DNA from: Streptomyces pseudovenezuelae
GTDB lineage: Bacteria; Actinomycetota; Actinomycetes; Streptomycetales; Streptomycetaceae
Length of the DNA: 64,000 bases
Direction of reading: 5' to 3'
NCBI RefSeq assembly: GCF_029892565.1
Contig: NZ_JARXVH010000007.1
Span: forward strand, 372,001-436,000
This document shows positions 33,657-42,488 of the stretch, one piece after another (position 1 is the first letter of the stretch; each line of letters begins with the position of its first letter). Both the position numbers and the translations under genes were made by a program. The notes beneath the pieces are model-generated. The model did not search any database and had not been told where the DNA came from. It saw only the letters and a program-made list of their open reading frames with translations.

Positions 33657-34469
33657 TCAGGGCTGGGGGAACAGTCTTTCCAGGACTACGGCGATGCCGT
33701 CTTCCTCGTTCGACAACGTCACCTCGTCTGCCACCGCCTTGAGTTCGGGGTGGGCGTTGGCCATGGCTACGCCGTGGGCGGCCCAGTCGAACAGGGGGAT
33801 GTCGTTGGGCATGTCGCCGAAGGCGATCGTCTGGTGGGGGCCCAGGCCCAGGTGACGGGCGGCCAGGGCGAGGCCCGTTGCCTTGGTGACTCCGCATGGC
33901 TGGAGTTCGACGGTGCCGGGGCCCGACATGGTGACGGTGGCCAGTGAACCGACCACTGTGCGGGCCGTGGTGGCCAACTCGTCGTCGGACAGGTCGGGAT
34001 GGCGCAGCAGCACCTTGCTGATCGGTTCGTGCCACAGGTCGTCGCGTCGGCCGACCCGGACGGCGGGCAGCGTGGGGTGCGGCATCAGGTAGCCGGGCTC
34101 GATGAGCGTGAGTCCGTCGACGCCGTCCTGGTCCACGGCCGCGTACACCTGCCCGACCTCCGCCTCGATCTTGCCGAGCGCGGTCTCCGCCAACTCCCGG
34201 TCCAGCGTGACCGACCAGAGCAGACGGTCCGCGCCGGCGTCGTACACCTGCGCGCCCTGCCCGCACACCGCGAGCCCCTTGCTGCCCAGGTCGTCGAGGA
34301 GCGGTCGCACTCTCGGGGCCGGCCGTCCCGTCACGACGAGGTGGCGGGCCCCGGCGCCGGTCACCCGCGCGAGCGCGGCGAGGGACCGGTCGGAGAGGGT
34401 GTCGTCGCCCCGGAGCAGTGTGCCGTCCAGGTCCGTGGCGATGAGTGAATATGCGAGGGGTGCGGCCAT
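33657..34469 (-). CDS. Cof-type HAD-IIB phosphatase
   Basis: 270-residue cytoplasmic phosphatase. The four HAD motifs are visible: DLDGTLLRGDD (nucleophile and acid aspartates, residues 13 and 15), LVVTGRPAPRV, the lysine in GVTKATGLALAARHL, and AFGDMPNDIPLFDWA, followed by GVAMANAHPELKAVADEVT. The Cof cap domain between motifs 2 and 3 matches sugar-phosphate phosphatases. The substrate is not predictable. The start is ATG at 34469. LacI follows upstream on the same strand after 85 bp, so it could be a distal member of the galactan operon or independent. Confidence 0.9.
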   Translation of the reverse strand: MAAPLAYSLIATDLDGTLLRGDDTLSDRSLAALARVTGAGARHLVVTGRPAPRVRPLLDDLGSKGLAVCGQGAQVYDAGADRLLWSVTLDRELAETALGKIEAEVGQVYAAVDQDGVDGLTLIEPGYLMPHPTLPAVRVGRRDDLWHEPISKVLLRHPDLSDDELATTARTVVGSLATVTMSGPGTVELQPCGVTKATGLALAARHLGLGPHQTIAFGDMPNDIPLFDWAAHGVAMANAHPELKAVADEVTLSNEEDGIAVVLERLFPQP

Positions 34470-34554
34470 GATCAGAGAATACGGATGGAAAGCCCGGCTA
34501 ACTCGACGCGAACCGGACGGTTGCTGCCTACATATGCGTTGACCGGAGTTCGGG

Positions 34555-35583
34555 TCACGCCGACTCGCGAATCACCAGCTCGGTCGGCAGCAGCACCCCC
34601 GCCGTGTCCTCGCCCGCGATCTGCGCGAGCAGCATGCGGACCATCTCGGCGCTGATGCGGTCGTAGGGCTGGCGCATGGTGGTGAGGGCCGGGGTGCCGG
34701 CGGTGGCCGCGGCCGAGTCGTCGAAGCCTCCGACAGCGATGTCATCGGGGACCGAACGGCCGGACTGCTGAAGGGTGTTGACGACTCCGAGGGCCATCAG
34801 GTCGGAGGCGACGAACACCGCGTCGAGGTCGGGGGCCTGTGCCAGGAGTCGGCGGGCGGCTTCCTCGCCGCCGGTGCGGCGGTAGTCGCCCTCGACGACG
34901 AGCGCGGGGTCGAGGGGCAGGCCCGCCTCGGTGAGTACGTCGCGGTAGCCGGCCAGGCGGTCGGGGCCGCCCGCCGTATCGAGCGGTCCGGTGACCATGG
35001 CGATACGGCGTCGGCCGCGGGCGATGAGATGGCGCACCATCTCCTGGGCGCCCTCGCGGTCGGCCGCCGCCACGTAGCTCACCTTGGAGCCGAGGCCGAC
35101 CGGCTTGCCGCAGGCCACCAACGGGATGCCGGCGTCGCGGAGTTCGGCCGCGACCGGGTCTCCGCTGTGGTTGGAGACGAGGAGTACGCCGTCGACGTGG
35201 CCGGAGGTGATGTACCGGGTCAGGCGGCGCCGGTCGTCCTCGGACGAGGCCAGCATCAGCAGCAGCGGGATGTCGTGCCGGGCCAGATGCTCGGTGCAAC
35301 CCCGCAGCAGCACATTGAAGTTGGGGTCCTCGAAGAACTTCTCCTGCGGCTCGGTGAGGAGGAACGCCACCGAGTCCGACCGTCCCGTACTCAGGCTGCG
35401 GGCATGCCGGTTGACGACGTACCCCGTCTTCCTGATCGCCGACTCCACCGCGCGCCCGGCCGCAGGCGAGACGTAGTGCCCGCCGTTCAGGAAGCGGGAG
35501 ACTGTGCCCCGCGACACGCCCGCCTCGCGGGCCACGTCGTGGATGGTCGGCGGCTTGCGGCGGCCGTTCGAGCTGGTGGTCAT
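34555..35583 (-). CDS. LacI-family regulator of the galactan locus
   Basis: 342-residue repressor. The HTH TIHDVAREAGVSRGTVSRFLNG lies near residues 12-33, with the hinge GYVVNRHARSL that contacts the minor groove. A periplasmic-binding-like effector domain follows (DGVLLVSNHSGDP, VTGPLDTAGGPDRLAGYRD, VFVASDLMALGVV). The ATG at 35583 begins MTTSSNGRRK; the longer open frame upstream is read-through of a repeat. It lies 205 bp downstream of the importer genes on the same strand. Two palindromes with the TGTG-N2-CG-N2-CACA form characteristic of LacI proteins occur between the importer and the beta-galactosidase and are its likely targets. Confidence 0.92.
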   Translation of the reverse strand: MTTSSNGRRKPPTIHDVAREAGVSRGTVSRFLNGGHYVSPAAGRAVESAIRKTGYVVNRHARSLSTGRSDSVAFLLTEPQEKFFEDPNFNVLLRGCTEHLARHDIPLLLMLASSEDDRRRLTRYITSGHVDGVLLVSNHSGDPVAAELRDAGIPLVACGKPVGLGSKVSYVAAADREGAQEMVRHLIARGRRRIAMVTGPLDTAGGPDRLAGYRDVLTEAGLPLDPALVVEGDYRRTGGEEAARRLLAQAPDLDAVFVASDLMALGVVNTLQQSGRSVPDDIAVGGFDDSAAATAGTPALTTMRQPYDRISAEMVRMLLAQIAGEDTAGVLLPTELVIRESA

Positions 35584-35670
35584 GTTCCTCGTTCGTGATG
35601 GGGGGCGGTCGGCTGTGGGGGGGGCGCCCGGTTCCTGGGCAGGTCGCGCGAAGCCGGCAGCGGTTCGGCC

Positions 35671-35739
35671 GCGCCCTGAAGGGGCGCGGGGCTGCGTTTG
35701 ACTTGCGGCTACCGCCGCGTGGGCGCGACCAGCCACGAC
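35671..35739. repeat. Dispersed Streptomyces hairpin repeat, second copy
   Basis: Intergenic copy of the unit found in inverse orientation at 24003-24071: GCGCCCTGAAGGGGCGCGGG, then TTGCGGCTACCGCCGCGTGG and the GCGCGACCAGCCACGA end. It separates lacI from the importer operon and may reduce read-through. The 205-bp gap holds nothing else recognisable. Confidence 0.8.
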
Positions 35740-35788
35740 GGCGCCGCGGACGAGCGACGGCCCATTCACGGCGCTTCCAGCGGAGCGC

Positions 35789-36670
35789 TCAGGCTTTGAC
35801 GGAGCCGCTGAGCAGGTCGAGGGACCAGAAGCGCTGGATCACCAGGAAGAGCGCGATCAGCGGCAGGATCGCGAGGAAACAGCCCATGATGACCAGGGTG
35901 TAGAGCGCCGGTTGCGAGGCGCCCTGGTTGAGCAGGGTGTAAAGGCCCAGCGTGATCGGGAACTTGGTGTCGTCCGCGAGCATCACGAACGGCAGCAGGA
36001 AGTTGTTCCAGATGCCGACGAACTGGAACAGGAACACCGTGATGAGGCCCGGCATCATCATCGGCACCGCGATCCGCGAGAAGATCCGCCACTCGCTCGC
36101 TCCGTCCATGCGGGCGGCTTCGAGGAGTTCGTTCGGCACCGAGGCCGCCGCGTAGATGCGGACGAGGTAGACGCCGTAGGGAGAGAGGATCGACGGCAGC
36201 AGCATCGACCAGTACGAGTCGGCCAGGCCCATCTTCGACAGCAGCAGGTACTGCGGGACGGTCAGCACGATGCTCGGCACGAGGACGCCGGCCAGCATCA
36301 GCTTGAAGACGAACTCCCGTCCCTTGAAGGCGAATCGGCCCAGTGCGTAGCCGCCGGCGGCCGAGACCGCGGCGGAGAGCAGGGCGCCGCCGCCCGCGTA
36401 GAAGAGGGAGTTGAGCATCCACTGCCAGAAGATGCCGTCCCGGTAGGAGCTCAGGTCCTTGAAGTTGTCGACGAAGCCGGAGCCGGGGGCGAAGGTGAAC
36501 GTGGAGAACAGTTCGCCGCGGCCCTTGCTCGCCGCGATGACCACCCAGACCACGGGGATCAGGCAGTACAGCGAGCCGAGGACCAGCACCAGCGTGGGCA
36601 CCCAGGCGGTGCGCTTCGGCTTCGCGGGGCCCGGGCGGGCGTCGGTGGCGGTGAGGGTGAGGGGGGTCAT
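35789..36670 (-). CDS. Sugar ABC importer permease, MalG type
   Basis: 293-residue inner-membrane permease with six helices. The EAA loop contacting the ATPase is ELLEAARMDGASEWRIFSRIAVPMM near residues 185-210. It opens with MTPLTLTATDA. The start overlaps the first permease by the ATGA arrangement. No ATPase is encoded nearby; Streptomyces CUT1 importers share the MsiK ATPase, so this is expected. With its partner and the lipoprotein it probably imports galacto-oligosaccharides. Confidence 0.93.
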   Translation of the reverse strand: MTPLTLTATDARPGPAKPKRTAWVPTLVLVLGSLYCLIPVVWVVIAASKGRGELFSTFTFAPGSGFVDNFKDLSSYRDGIFWQWMLNSLFYAGGGALLSAAVSAAGGYALGRFAFKGREFVFKLMLAGVLVPSIVLTVPQYLLLSKMGLADSYWSMLLPSILSPYGVYLVRIYAAASVPNELLEAARMDGASEWRIFSRIAVPMMMPGLITVFLFQFVGIWNNFLLPFVMLADDTKFPITLGLYTLLNQGASQPALYTLVIMGCFLAILPLIALFLVIQRFWSLDLLSGSVKA

Positions 36671-37653
36671 GCCCGGTCCTCCCGGGTGTAGCGGTCGGAG
36701 ACGCGCAGCAGCGTGAAGGAGAGCGCGAAGGTCGCGAGGGCCAGTACCACGGCGGTGGCGGAGGCGCCGTAGATGTCCGACCTGAGGAAGGCGGCGTCGT
36801 AGATGGCCATCAGCGGACTCCAGGAACTGGAGAGGCCGTTGGTCAGCGGCTTGAGCGCCATGGGCTCGGTGAAGACCTGGAGCGTGGCGATGACCGAGAA
36901 GAAGAACGTGAGCACCAGCGAGGGCAGCACGATCGGGATCTTGATCCGCAGGGCGATCTTCAGGTCGGACGCGCCGTCGATCCTCGCGGCCTCGTAGATC
37001 TCCTGCGGGATGGCCCGCAGCGCGGTGTAGATCACGATCATGTTGAAGCCCGTGCCGCCCCACACCGCGATGTTCGCGAAGGACAGGTACAGGTTGCCGC
37101 CGTCGAACAGGTCCGGCTGCGGCAGGTTGAACTCGCGCAGGATGTAGTAGAAGGGGCTGACCGTCGGCAGGTACAGGAAGCCCCACATCAGTGCGGCGAT
37201 GATGCCGGGGACGGCGTACGGCAGGAAGATCGCGAGCCGCGCGAACTTGGCGCTGCGCGCCTGCGGGGTGTCCAGCATCAGCGCGAAGACCAGCGCCAGA
37301 CCGAGCATCGTGGGGATGACGATCAGGCCGTAGCCGAAGGCGCGCAGGACGCTGTGGCCGAACTCGGAGTCCTCGAACACGGCGGTGTAGTTGCCGATGC
37401 CGTTCCAGACCTGCTGACGGGCGCCCTTGCCGAGGCCGATTCCCTTGACCTGGACCTTGTGGAGGCTGAGCCACACCGCGTACCCGATCGGTACGACGGT
37501 GAAGGCGGCGAACAGGAGCACGGCCGGGACGAGGAACCAGTACGGCGCGCTGCGGCCACGGCGACGGAGGCGGGGGCGGACGGAGGTGGCGGTGCCGTCC
37601 GCCAAGGGCCCGGCCGTCAGCCGGTCGGAGCCCTTGAGCGGAGTGCTGGTCAT
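36667..37653 (-). CDS. Sugar ABC importer permease, MalF type
   Basis: 328-residue inner-membrane permease with six helices after a 35-residue Arg-rich cytoplasmic N-terminus. The EAA motif is EIYEAARIDGASDLKIALRIKIPIVLP near 225-250. The start overlaps the binding-protein stop, and its stop overlaps the second permease, both by 4 bases, so the three are translated as a coupled operon. The substrate is inferred from the flanking GH42 and GH53 enzymes: products of beta-1,4-galactan digestion. Confidence 0.93.
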   Translation of the reverse strand: MTSTPLKGSDRLTAGPLADGTATSVRPRLRRRGRSAPYWFLVPAVLLFAAFTVVPIGYAVWLSLHKVQVKGIGLGKGARQQVWNGIGNYTAVFEDSEFGHSVLRAFGYGLIVIPTMLGLALVFALMLDTPQARSAKFARLAIFLPYAVPGIIAALMWGFLYLPTVSPFYYILREFNLPQPDLFDGGNLYLSFANIAVWGGTGFNMIVIYTALRAIPQEIYEAARIDGASDLKIALRIKIPIVLPSLVLTFFFSVIATLQVFTEPMALKPLTNGLSSSWSPLMAIYDAAFLRSDIYGASATAVVLALATFALSFTLLRVSDRYTREDRA

Positions 37654-38978
37654 GCCTCGGTCACCTTGAAGCCCTGCTTCTTCATGTCGGTGAAGGTCTT
37701 CGACTGCATGGTGGCCAGCGCGGAGTCGAACTGCGCCGCCTTCTTCGCCTTGGTGGCCGTGCCGAACGCGTCGCTGAAGGTGTCGTAGGCGACCTGGACG
37801 TTCGGGCCCCAGGCGGAGGCGGCCGTGGTGGCGGCGATCTTCGCGGCCGTGTCGTAGAAGTCGGTCTGGTTCGGGAAGAACGCGGGCGGGGTGAGGACCG
37901 AGCCGGACTGGCCCTTGGTGGCCGCCGGGTAGATGCCGGCCTCCTTGACCAGGGCGGCCAGCGCCTCCGGGTCGGTGTTCAGCCAGTTCGCGAACTTGGT
38001 CGCGGCCTCGGCGTGCTTGGAGTCGGTGGAGACACCGGTGGAGGAGCCGCCCCAGCTGCCGGTGACGTCCTCGCCCGCGCTCCACTGCGGCAGCGGCGCC
38101 ATCCGCCACTTGCCCTTGGTGTCGGGGGCCGAGCTGACGAGCACACCGGGCGCCCACACGGCGGAGACCCAGGCGAGGTGGGTGCCCTTGTTCAGGGCGT
38201 TGTTCCAAGCCGGCGTGTACATCGGCTGGTTGTCGATCGCGCCTTCCTGGACCAGCCCGCCCCAGAAGTCGGTGACCTTCTTGGTGGCCGCGTCGTCGAT
38301 GCCGACGGTCCACTTGCCGCCGCCCTCCACGGTCCACCACTTGGCACCGGCCTGCTGCGCCAACCCGGCGAACAGACCGGGGTCGTTGGACGAGAACGTC
38401 GTCAAGTAGGCGTTCGGGACCGCCTTCTTGGCGGCGCGGGCGGTCTTGGCGAACTCGTCCCAGGTGGTCGGGACGGTCAGGTTGTGCTGCTTGAACAGGT
38501 CCTCGCGGTAGAAGAACATCAGCGGCCCGGAGTCCTGCGGTATCGCGTAGACCGCGTCGGTGCCGAGCGTGACCATGCCCCAAAGGCCCTCGGCGAACTG
38601 GGACTTGGCGGACTTCGCGTACTTGGAGATGTCCGCGAGGACGTCGTTCGACACCAGCGTCGGCAGCGACTGGTACTCGACCTGGATGAGGTCGGGTGCG
38701 TTGCCCGCCTTCTTCGCGGTGATCAGCTTGGAGACGATGTCCTTGCCCGCGGCCTGCTTGGAGACGGTGACCGTGATGTCCGGGTTCTTCTTGTTCCAGA
38801 TCGCGGCGACCTTTTCCATGTTCGGCGCCCAGGCCCAGTAGGTCAGCTTGACGGGCCCGCCGCTCTCGCCGGAGTCGTCGTCGGAACCGCCGCAGGCGGC
38901 GAGGGTGCCGGTGAGGCCGACAGCTGCTGCCCCGGCAAGGATGCTGCGCCTGCTGAGTTGATGGCGGTGGATCGACAT
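37650..38978 (-). CDS. Sugar-binding lipoprotein of the ABC importer
   Basis: 442-residue extracellular solute-binding protein, family 1. A Tat-like RRSILAGAAAVGLTG signal ends in the lipobox LAAC (cysteine near residue 29), followed by a Ser/Asp/Gly linker, then the binding fold (VKLTYWAWAPNMEKVAAIWN, PDLIQVEYQSLPTLV, MFFYREDLFKQHNL). The ribosome site decides the start: AGGGGAG lies six bases from the ATG at 38978, while it directly abuts the alternative ATG two codons earlier. Promoter and operator elements lie just upstream. Confidence 0.93.
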   Translation of the reverse strand: MSIHRHQLSRRSILAGAAAVGLTGTLAACGGSDDDSGESGGPVKLTYWAWAPNMEKVAAIWNKKNPDITVTVSKQAAGKDIVSKLITAKKAGNAPDLIQVEYQSLPTLVSNDVLADISKYAKSAKSQFAEGLWGMVTLGTDAVYAIPQDSGPLMFFYREDLFKQHNLTVPTTWDEFAKTARAAKKAVPNAYLTTFSSNDPGLFAGLAQQAGAKWWTVEGGGKWTVGIDDAATKKVTDFWGGLVQEGAIDNQPMYTPAWNNALNKGTHLAWVSAVWAPGVLVSSAPDTKGKWRMAPLPQWSAGEDVTGSWGGSSTGVSTDSKHAEAATKFANWLNTDPEALAALVKEAGIYPAATKGQSGSVLTPPAFFPNQTDFYDTAAKIAATTAASAWGPNVQVAYDTFSDAFGTATKAKKAAQFDSALATMQSKTFTDMKKQGFKVTEA

Positions 38979-39018
38979 CTTCATCTCCCCTGACTGAACG
39001 GCTCTGACTGAACGGCTC

Positions 39019-39032
39019 TGTGATCGTGCACA
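39019..39032. promoter_or_regulatory. LacI operator proximal to the importer
   Basis: TGTGATCGTGCACA has LacI-type symmetry, TGTG-N2-CG-N2-CACA, and extends to C...G on the outside. It directly abuts the -10 of the importer promoter, where binding would block transcription. An exact inverted copy lies at 39118-39131. Confidence 0.75.
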
Positions 39033-39060
39033 GTAGAGAATCGTTTCTGACCCTTGTCAA
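39032..39060 (-). promoter_or_regulatory. Promoter of the importer operon
   Basis: On the minus strand TTGACA (39060-39055) and TCTACT (39037-39032) are separated by 17 bases, a good housekeeping-sigma match. The operator at 39019-39032 overlaps the expected start point. Confidence 0.65.
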
Positions 39061-39087
39061 TGGATGAAGCCTGGGGTTATCTACCTG

Positions 39088-39116
39088 TTGTCGACGGATG
39101 ACGCCTGCAATCAACT
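39088..39116 (+). promoter_or_regulatory. Probable promoter of the GH42 gene
   Basis: TTGTCG at 39088-39093 and TCAACT at 39111-39116 are 17 bases apart, mirroring the importer promoter. The second operator begins two bases after the -10. The -10 match is weak. Confidence 0.45.
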
Positions 39117-39117
39117 A

Positions 39118-39131
39118 TGTGCACGATCACA
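39118..39131. promoter_or_regulatory. LacI operator proximal to the beta-galactosidase
   Basis: TGTGCACGATCACA is the exact reverse complement of the operator at 39019-39032. Centre-to-centre distance is 99 bp. It lies 75 bp before the GH42 start. Confidence 0.75.
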
Positions 39132-39205
39132 GAAACAGCCGCGATTCAGTCGCGATCCGGTCGCGTTCCAACCGCCTCAGTCGCCGACCCCCGGGAGCGA
39201 ACCCC

Positions 39206-41215
39206 ATGCCGTCCCCCGCCCCGCACGCCCGTCTGCCGCTCGCCTTCGGGGGTGACTACAACCCCGAGCAGTGGCCGCCGGAGGTCTGGGAGGAGGACGT
39301 ACGACTGATGCGTGAGGCCGGTGTCACGACGGTCTCCCTCGGCGTCTTCTCCTGGGCCCGCATGGAGCCCCGCCCCGGCGAGTACGACTGGGAGTGGCTC
39401 GACACGGTCATCGGCCTGCTGCACGAGGCCGGGATCTCGGTGAACCTCGGCACGCCGACCGTCGTACCGCCGGCGTGGTTCTACCGCGCGCACCCTTCCG
39501 CGCTGCCGGTCACCCGCGAGGGCGTCCGCCTGGCCTTCGGTTCGCGCGGCGCGATCTGCCACTCGAACCCGGACTACCGGGCGGCGGCGGCCACGATCAC
39601 GGAGGCACTGGGCGAGCGCTACGGCAGCCACCCCGCCGTCGTGCTGTGGCACGTCCACAACGAGTACGGCGCACCCGTCCTCGCCTGCTACTGCGACACC
39701 TGCGCGACCGCGTTCCAGGGCTGGCTGCGCGGCCGGCACGGCACGCTCGACGCCCTCAACGAGGCCTGGGGCACGGCCTTTTGGGGCCAGCAGTACGGCG
39801 AGTGGGAGGAGATCACCCCGCCCCGGGCGACGCCGTCCGTCTGCAATCCGACCCAGCAACTGGACTATCGGCGCTTCGCCGACGCCCAGGCCCGCGCCAA
39901 CTTCGTCGCCGAGCGGGACATCCTGCACCGCCTCTCCCCCGGCGTCCCCGTCACCACCAACTTCATGGTCGCGCCGAGCCAGGGCCAGACCGTCGACTAC
40001 TGGGCCTGGGCCAAGGAGGTCGACCTCGTCACCAACGACCACTACCTGATGACCGACGGCCGCCGCACCCACGTGAACCTGGCGCTGGCCGCCGACCTGA
40101 CCCGCTCGGTGGCGGGCGGCGCCCCCTGGCTGCTCCTGGAACACGCCACGTCCGGGGTCAACTGGCAGCCGTACAACCCCGCGAAGCGCCCCGGCGAGAT
40201 GGCCCGCAACTCACTCGGGCACATGGCCCGGGGTTCCGAGGGCGCGATGTTCTTCCAGTGGCGGCAGTCGCGGTCGGGCGCGGAGAAGTTCCACACGGCG
40301 ATGCTGGCGCACTCCGGGACGGACAACCGGGGGTGGCGCGAGGTGACCGACCTCGGCCGGCGCGTGGCCGACCTCGCGGATCTACGGGGGACGCGGACGC
40401 GGGGTGACGTGGCGGTGGTGTGGTCATGGGACTCCTGGTGGGCGCAGAGCCTGGAGTGGCGGCCGAGCCAGGACCTGGACGCGCGGGAACGGTTGGATTC
40501 GTTCTACGAGGCGCTGTACGACCGGCACTTGACGGTGGACTTTCTGCCGCCGACGGGGCTGGCCGAGTTGGATCCTTCGCGGTACCCGCTGTTGGTGGTG
40601 CCGCAGTTGTATGCCGCGCCTTTGTCGATCGCGGCCGACCTCGACCGGTACGTGTCGCGGGGCGGGACCCTGCTGGTCTCCTTCTTCTCCGGGATCGTCG
40701 ACGAGAACGACACGCTGCATCCCGGGGCGTATCCGGGGGCGCTGCGGGACGTACTCGGCCTGACCGTCGAGGAGTTCGACCCGTTGCTGCCGGGCGAGAC
40801 GGTGGGTGTGCGGCGGGTCGGGGGCGGTGAGTCCGAGTCGTACGCGGCGGACCTCTGGTCGGAGGTCGTGATCCCGGGTGCCGGCTGCGAGACGGTCGCT
40901 GTGTTCGCCGACGGTCGTACGGCCGGAGGGGCGGCGCTGACGCGGCACGCGGTGGGGTCAGGGGCGGCCTGGTACCTGGCGACTCGGTTGACCGGCGCCG
41001 ACCTGGCCGCCGTGGTCGACCTCACCCTCGCGGACGCCGGAATCACGCCGGTCGATCTGCCCAGCGATGTCGAACTCGTCGTCCGGGAGGGCGAGTCGGG
41101 CACGTTCCGGTTCTACGTGAACCACACGGAGAGCGAGGCGAAGGTGGCGCTGCCGGACGGGAGTTGGGCGACGGTGCCGGCGGGTGGAGTGGAGGTCTTC
41201 CGGGACCCGCGCTGA
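39206..41215 (+). CDS. GH42 beta-galactosidase
   Basis: 669-residue cytoplasmic enzyme hydrolysing terminal beta-galactosyl residues. The TIM barrel opens with AFGGDYNPEQWPPEVWEED. The acid/base is E153 (WHVHNEYG) and the nucleophile E312 (LLLEHATSG). The structural zinc cluster of GH42 is intact: C118, C161, C163, C166. The trimerisation domain (SWWAQSLEWRP onward) and a C-terminal beta domain follow. The ATG at 39206 has GGGAG upstream; the longer open frame starts in the operator region and is rejected. No signal peptide, so it acts on imported oligosaccharides. Confidence 0.93.
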   Translation: MPSPAPHARLPLAFGGDYNPEQWPPEVWEEDVRLMREAGVTTVSLGVFSWARMEPRPGEYDWEWLDTVIGLLHEAGISVNLGTPTVVPPAWFYRAHPSALPVTREGVRLAFGSRGAICHSNPDYRAAAATITEALGERYGSHPAVVLWHVHNEYGAPVLACYCDTCATAFQGWLRGRHGTLDALNEAWGTAFWGQQYGEWEEITPPRATPSVCNPTQQLDYRRFADAQARANFVAERDILHRLSPGVPVTTNFMVAPSQGQTVDYWAWAKEVDLVTNDHYLMTDGRRTHVNLALAADLTRSVAGGAPWLLLEHATSGVNWQPYNPAKRPGEMARNSLGHMARGSEGAMFFQWRQSRSGAEKFHTAMLAHSGTDNRGWREVTDLGRRVADLADLRGTRTRGDVAVVWSWDSWWAQSLEWRPSQDLDARERLDSFYEALYDRHLTVDFLPPTGLAELDPSRYPLLVVPQLYAAPLSIAADLDRYVSRGGTLLVSFFSGIVDENDTLHPGAYPGALRDVLGLTVEEFDPLLPGETVGVRRVGGGESESYAADLWSEVVIPGAGCETVAVFADGRTAGGAALTRHAVGSGAAWYLATRLTGADLAAVVDLTLADAGITPVDLPSDVELVVREGESGTFRFYVNHTESEAKVALPDGSWATVPAGGVEVFRDPR

Positions 41216-41291
41216 CTACTGACCAACCGCCTTGTACCGCAGCTCATTTCTGTCATTCCCAGAGCCGATTCAGTCTGAAGGGGAATTCGTC

Positions 41292-42449
41292 ATGCGCAGA
41301 CGCAGTGTTCTTACGGCGGCGGGTGCGGCCGGTGCCGCCGCGCTCGCGGTGCCGGTGTTGGCCTCGGCTCCCGCGGTCGCCGCCGAGCGGCGCCGGCTGG
41401 AGATCCGGGGGATGGACATCTCGTCCCTCCCCAAGGACGAGGCGTTTGGCGCCGTCTACCGCCGTGCGGACGGCCGCCGGGACGATCCCATCCGCATCCT
41501 CGCGGACGCCGGTGTCACCCACGCCCGCCTCAAGGTCTGGGTGAACCCCGCCGACGGCTACAACGACAAGAAGCGCATCCTGCCGCTGGCCAGGCGGTTG
41601 CGGCGGGCCGGTATCGGCATCTGGGTCGACTTCCACTACTCCGACACCTGGGCCGACCCGGCTCACCAGACCAAGCCCGCCGCCTGGGCGGACCTCGACG
41701 TGGCGGGCCTGACCAGGGCCGTCTACGACCACACCGCCGACGTACTGGGCGCCCTGCGCCGCCAGGGCACCCCGGCCGACCTCGTGCAGATCGGCAACGA
41801 GATCAACGGCGGCCTGCTCTGGCCCGCCGGCAAGAACTGGGGTGACGACGGCGGGGGTTGGGGCAACCTGACCGCGTTCCTCAAGGCCGGCCTCAGCGCG
41901 GCCCGCGACACCACGCCCCGCATCCGCACGATGCTCCACATCGCCTCGGGCGGCGACAACGGCACGTCCCGCTGGTGGTACGACAACGCCGTCTCCTACG
42001 GCCTCGACTTCGACATCATCGCCCAGTCGTACTACCCGTTCTGGCACGGCACCCCGGAGGCCGCGGCGGCCAACTTGGCCGATCTCGCGGCCCGTTACGG
42101 CAAACCGGTGGTGATCGCGGAGACGGCGTACCCGTTCACGCTGGAGAGCGAGGACGCGACGAACGACATCCTGTACGACCCTTCGCAGCTCACGGAGGGG
42201 TATCCGGCGACGCCGGCGGGGCAGGCGGCTTGGCTGCGCACGGTGGCCGACCTGATGGCGGGCGTCCCTGGCGGGAAGGGCCTGGGCTACTGCTATTGGG
42301 AGGGCGTCTGGACGTACCGGGCCGGTGACGGCTGGGACCCGGCCGACCCGACGTCCGGCAACGCGTGGGAGAACCTGGCGCTGTTCGACTTCCACGACAG
42401 AGCACTGCCGGGACTGAGGACTCTGGGCCGATACCGGGGAAATGCGTAG
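41292..42449 (+). CDS. Secreted GH53 endo-beta-1,4-galactanase
   Basis: 385-residue exported enzyme that cleaves arabinogalactan type I side chains of pectin. A signal peptide with an Arg-rich start (MRRRSVLTAAGAAGAAALAV) spans residues 1-31. The GH53 barrel has RGMDISSLPKDEAFG, HARLKVWVNPADGYND, the acid/base E170 (QIGNEINGG) and the nucleophile E277 (VVIAETAYPF). The ATG at 41292 follows AAGGGGA. It lies 76 bp after the GH42 gene and is probably co-transcribed. Outside digestion by this enzyme, import by the ABC system and inside hydrolysis by GH42 form a complete pathway. Confidence 0.93.
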   Translation: MRRRSVLTAAGAAGAAALAVPVLASAPAVAAERRRLEIRGMDISSLPKDEAFGAVYRRADGRRDDPIRILADAGVTHARLKVWVNPADGYNDKKRILPLARRLRRAGIGIWVDFHYSDTWADPAHQTKPAAWADLDVAGLTRAVYDHTADVLGALRRQGTPADLVQIGNEINGGLLWPAGKNWGDDGGGWGNLTAFLKAGLSAARDTTPRIRTMLHIASGGDNGTSRWWYDNAVSYGLDFDIIAQSYYPFWHGTPEAAAANLADLAARYGKPVVIAETAYPFTLESEDATNDILYDPSQLTEGYPATPAGQAAWLRTVADLMAGVPGGKGLGYCYWEGVWTYRAGDGWDPADPTSGNAWENLALFDFHDRALPGLRTLGRYRGNA

Positions 42450-42488
42450 TACTCCGGTGTCGGGAAGTCCCGTCCCGGCAGGCGGGCG

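Noticed and set aside
35584..35769. Extended N-terminus of the LacI regulator
   Set aside because: The open frame continues upstream through the dispersed repeat, but the conserved protein begins at the ATG at 35583 just before the HTH.
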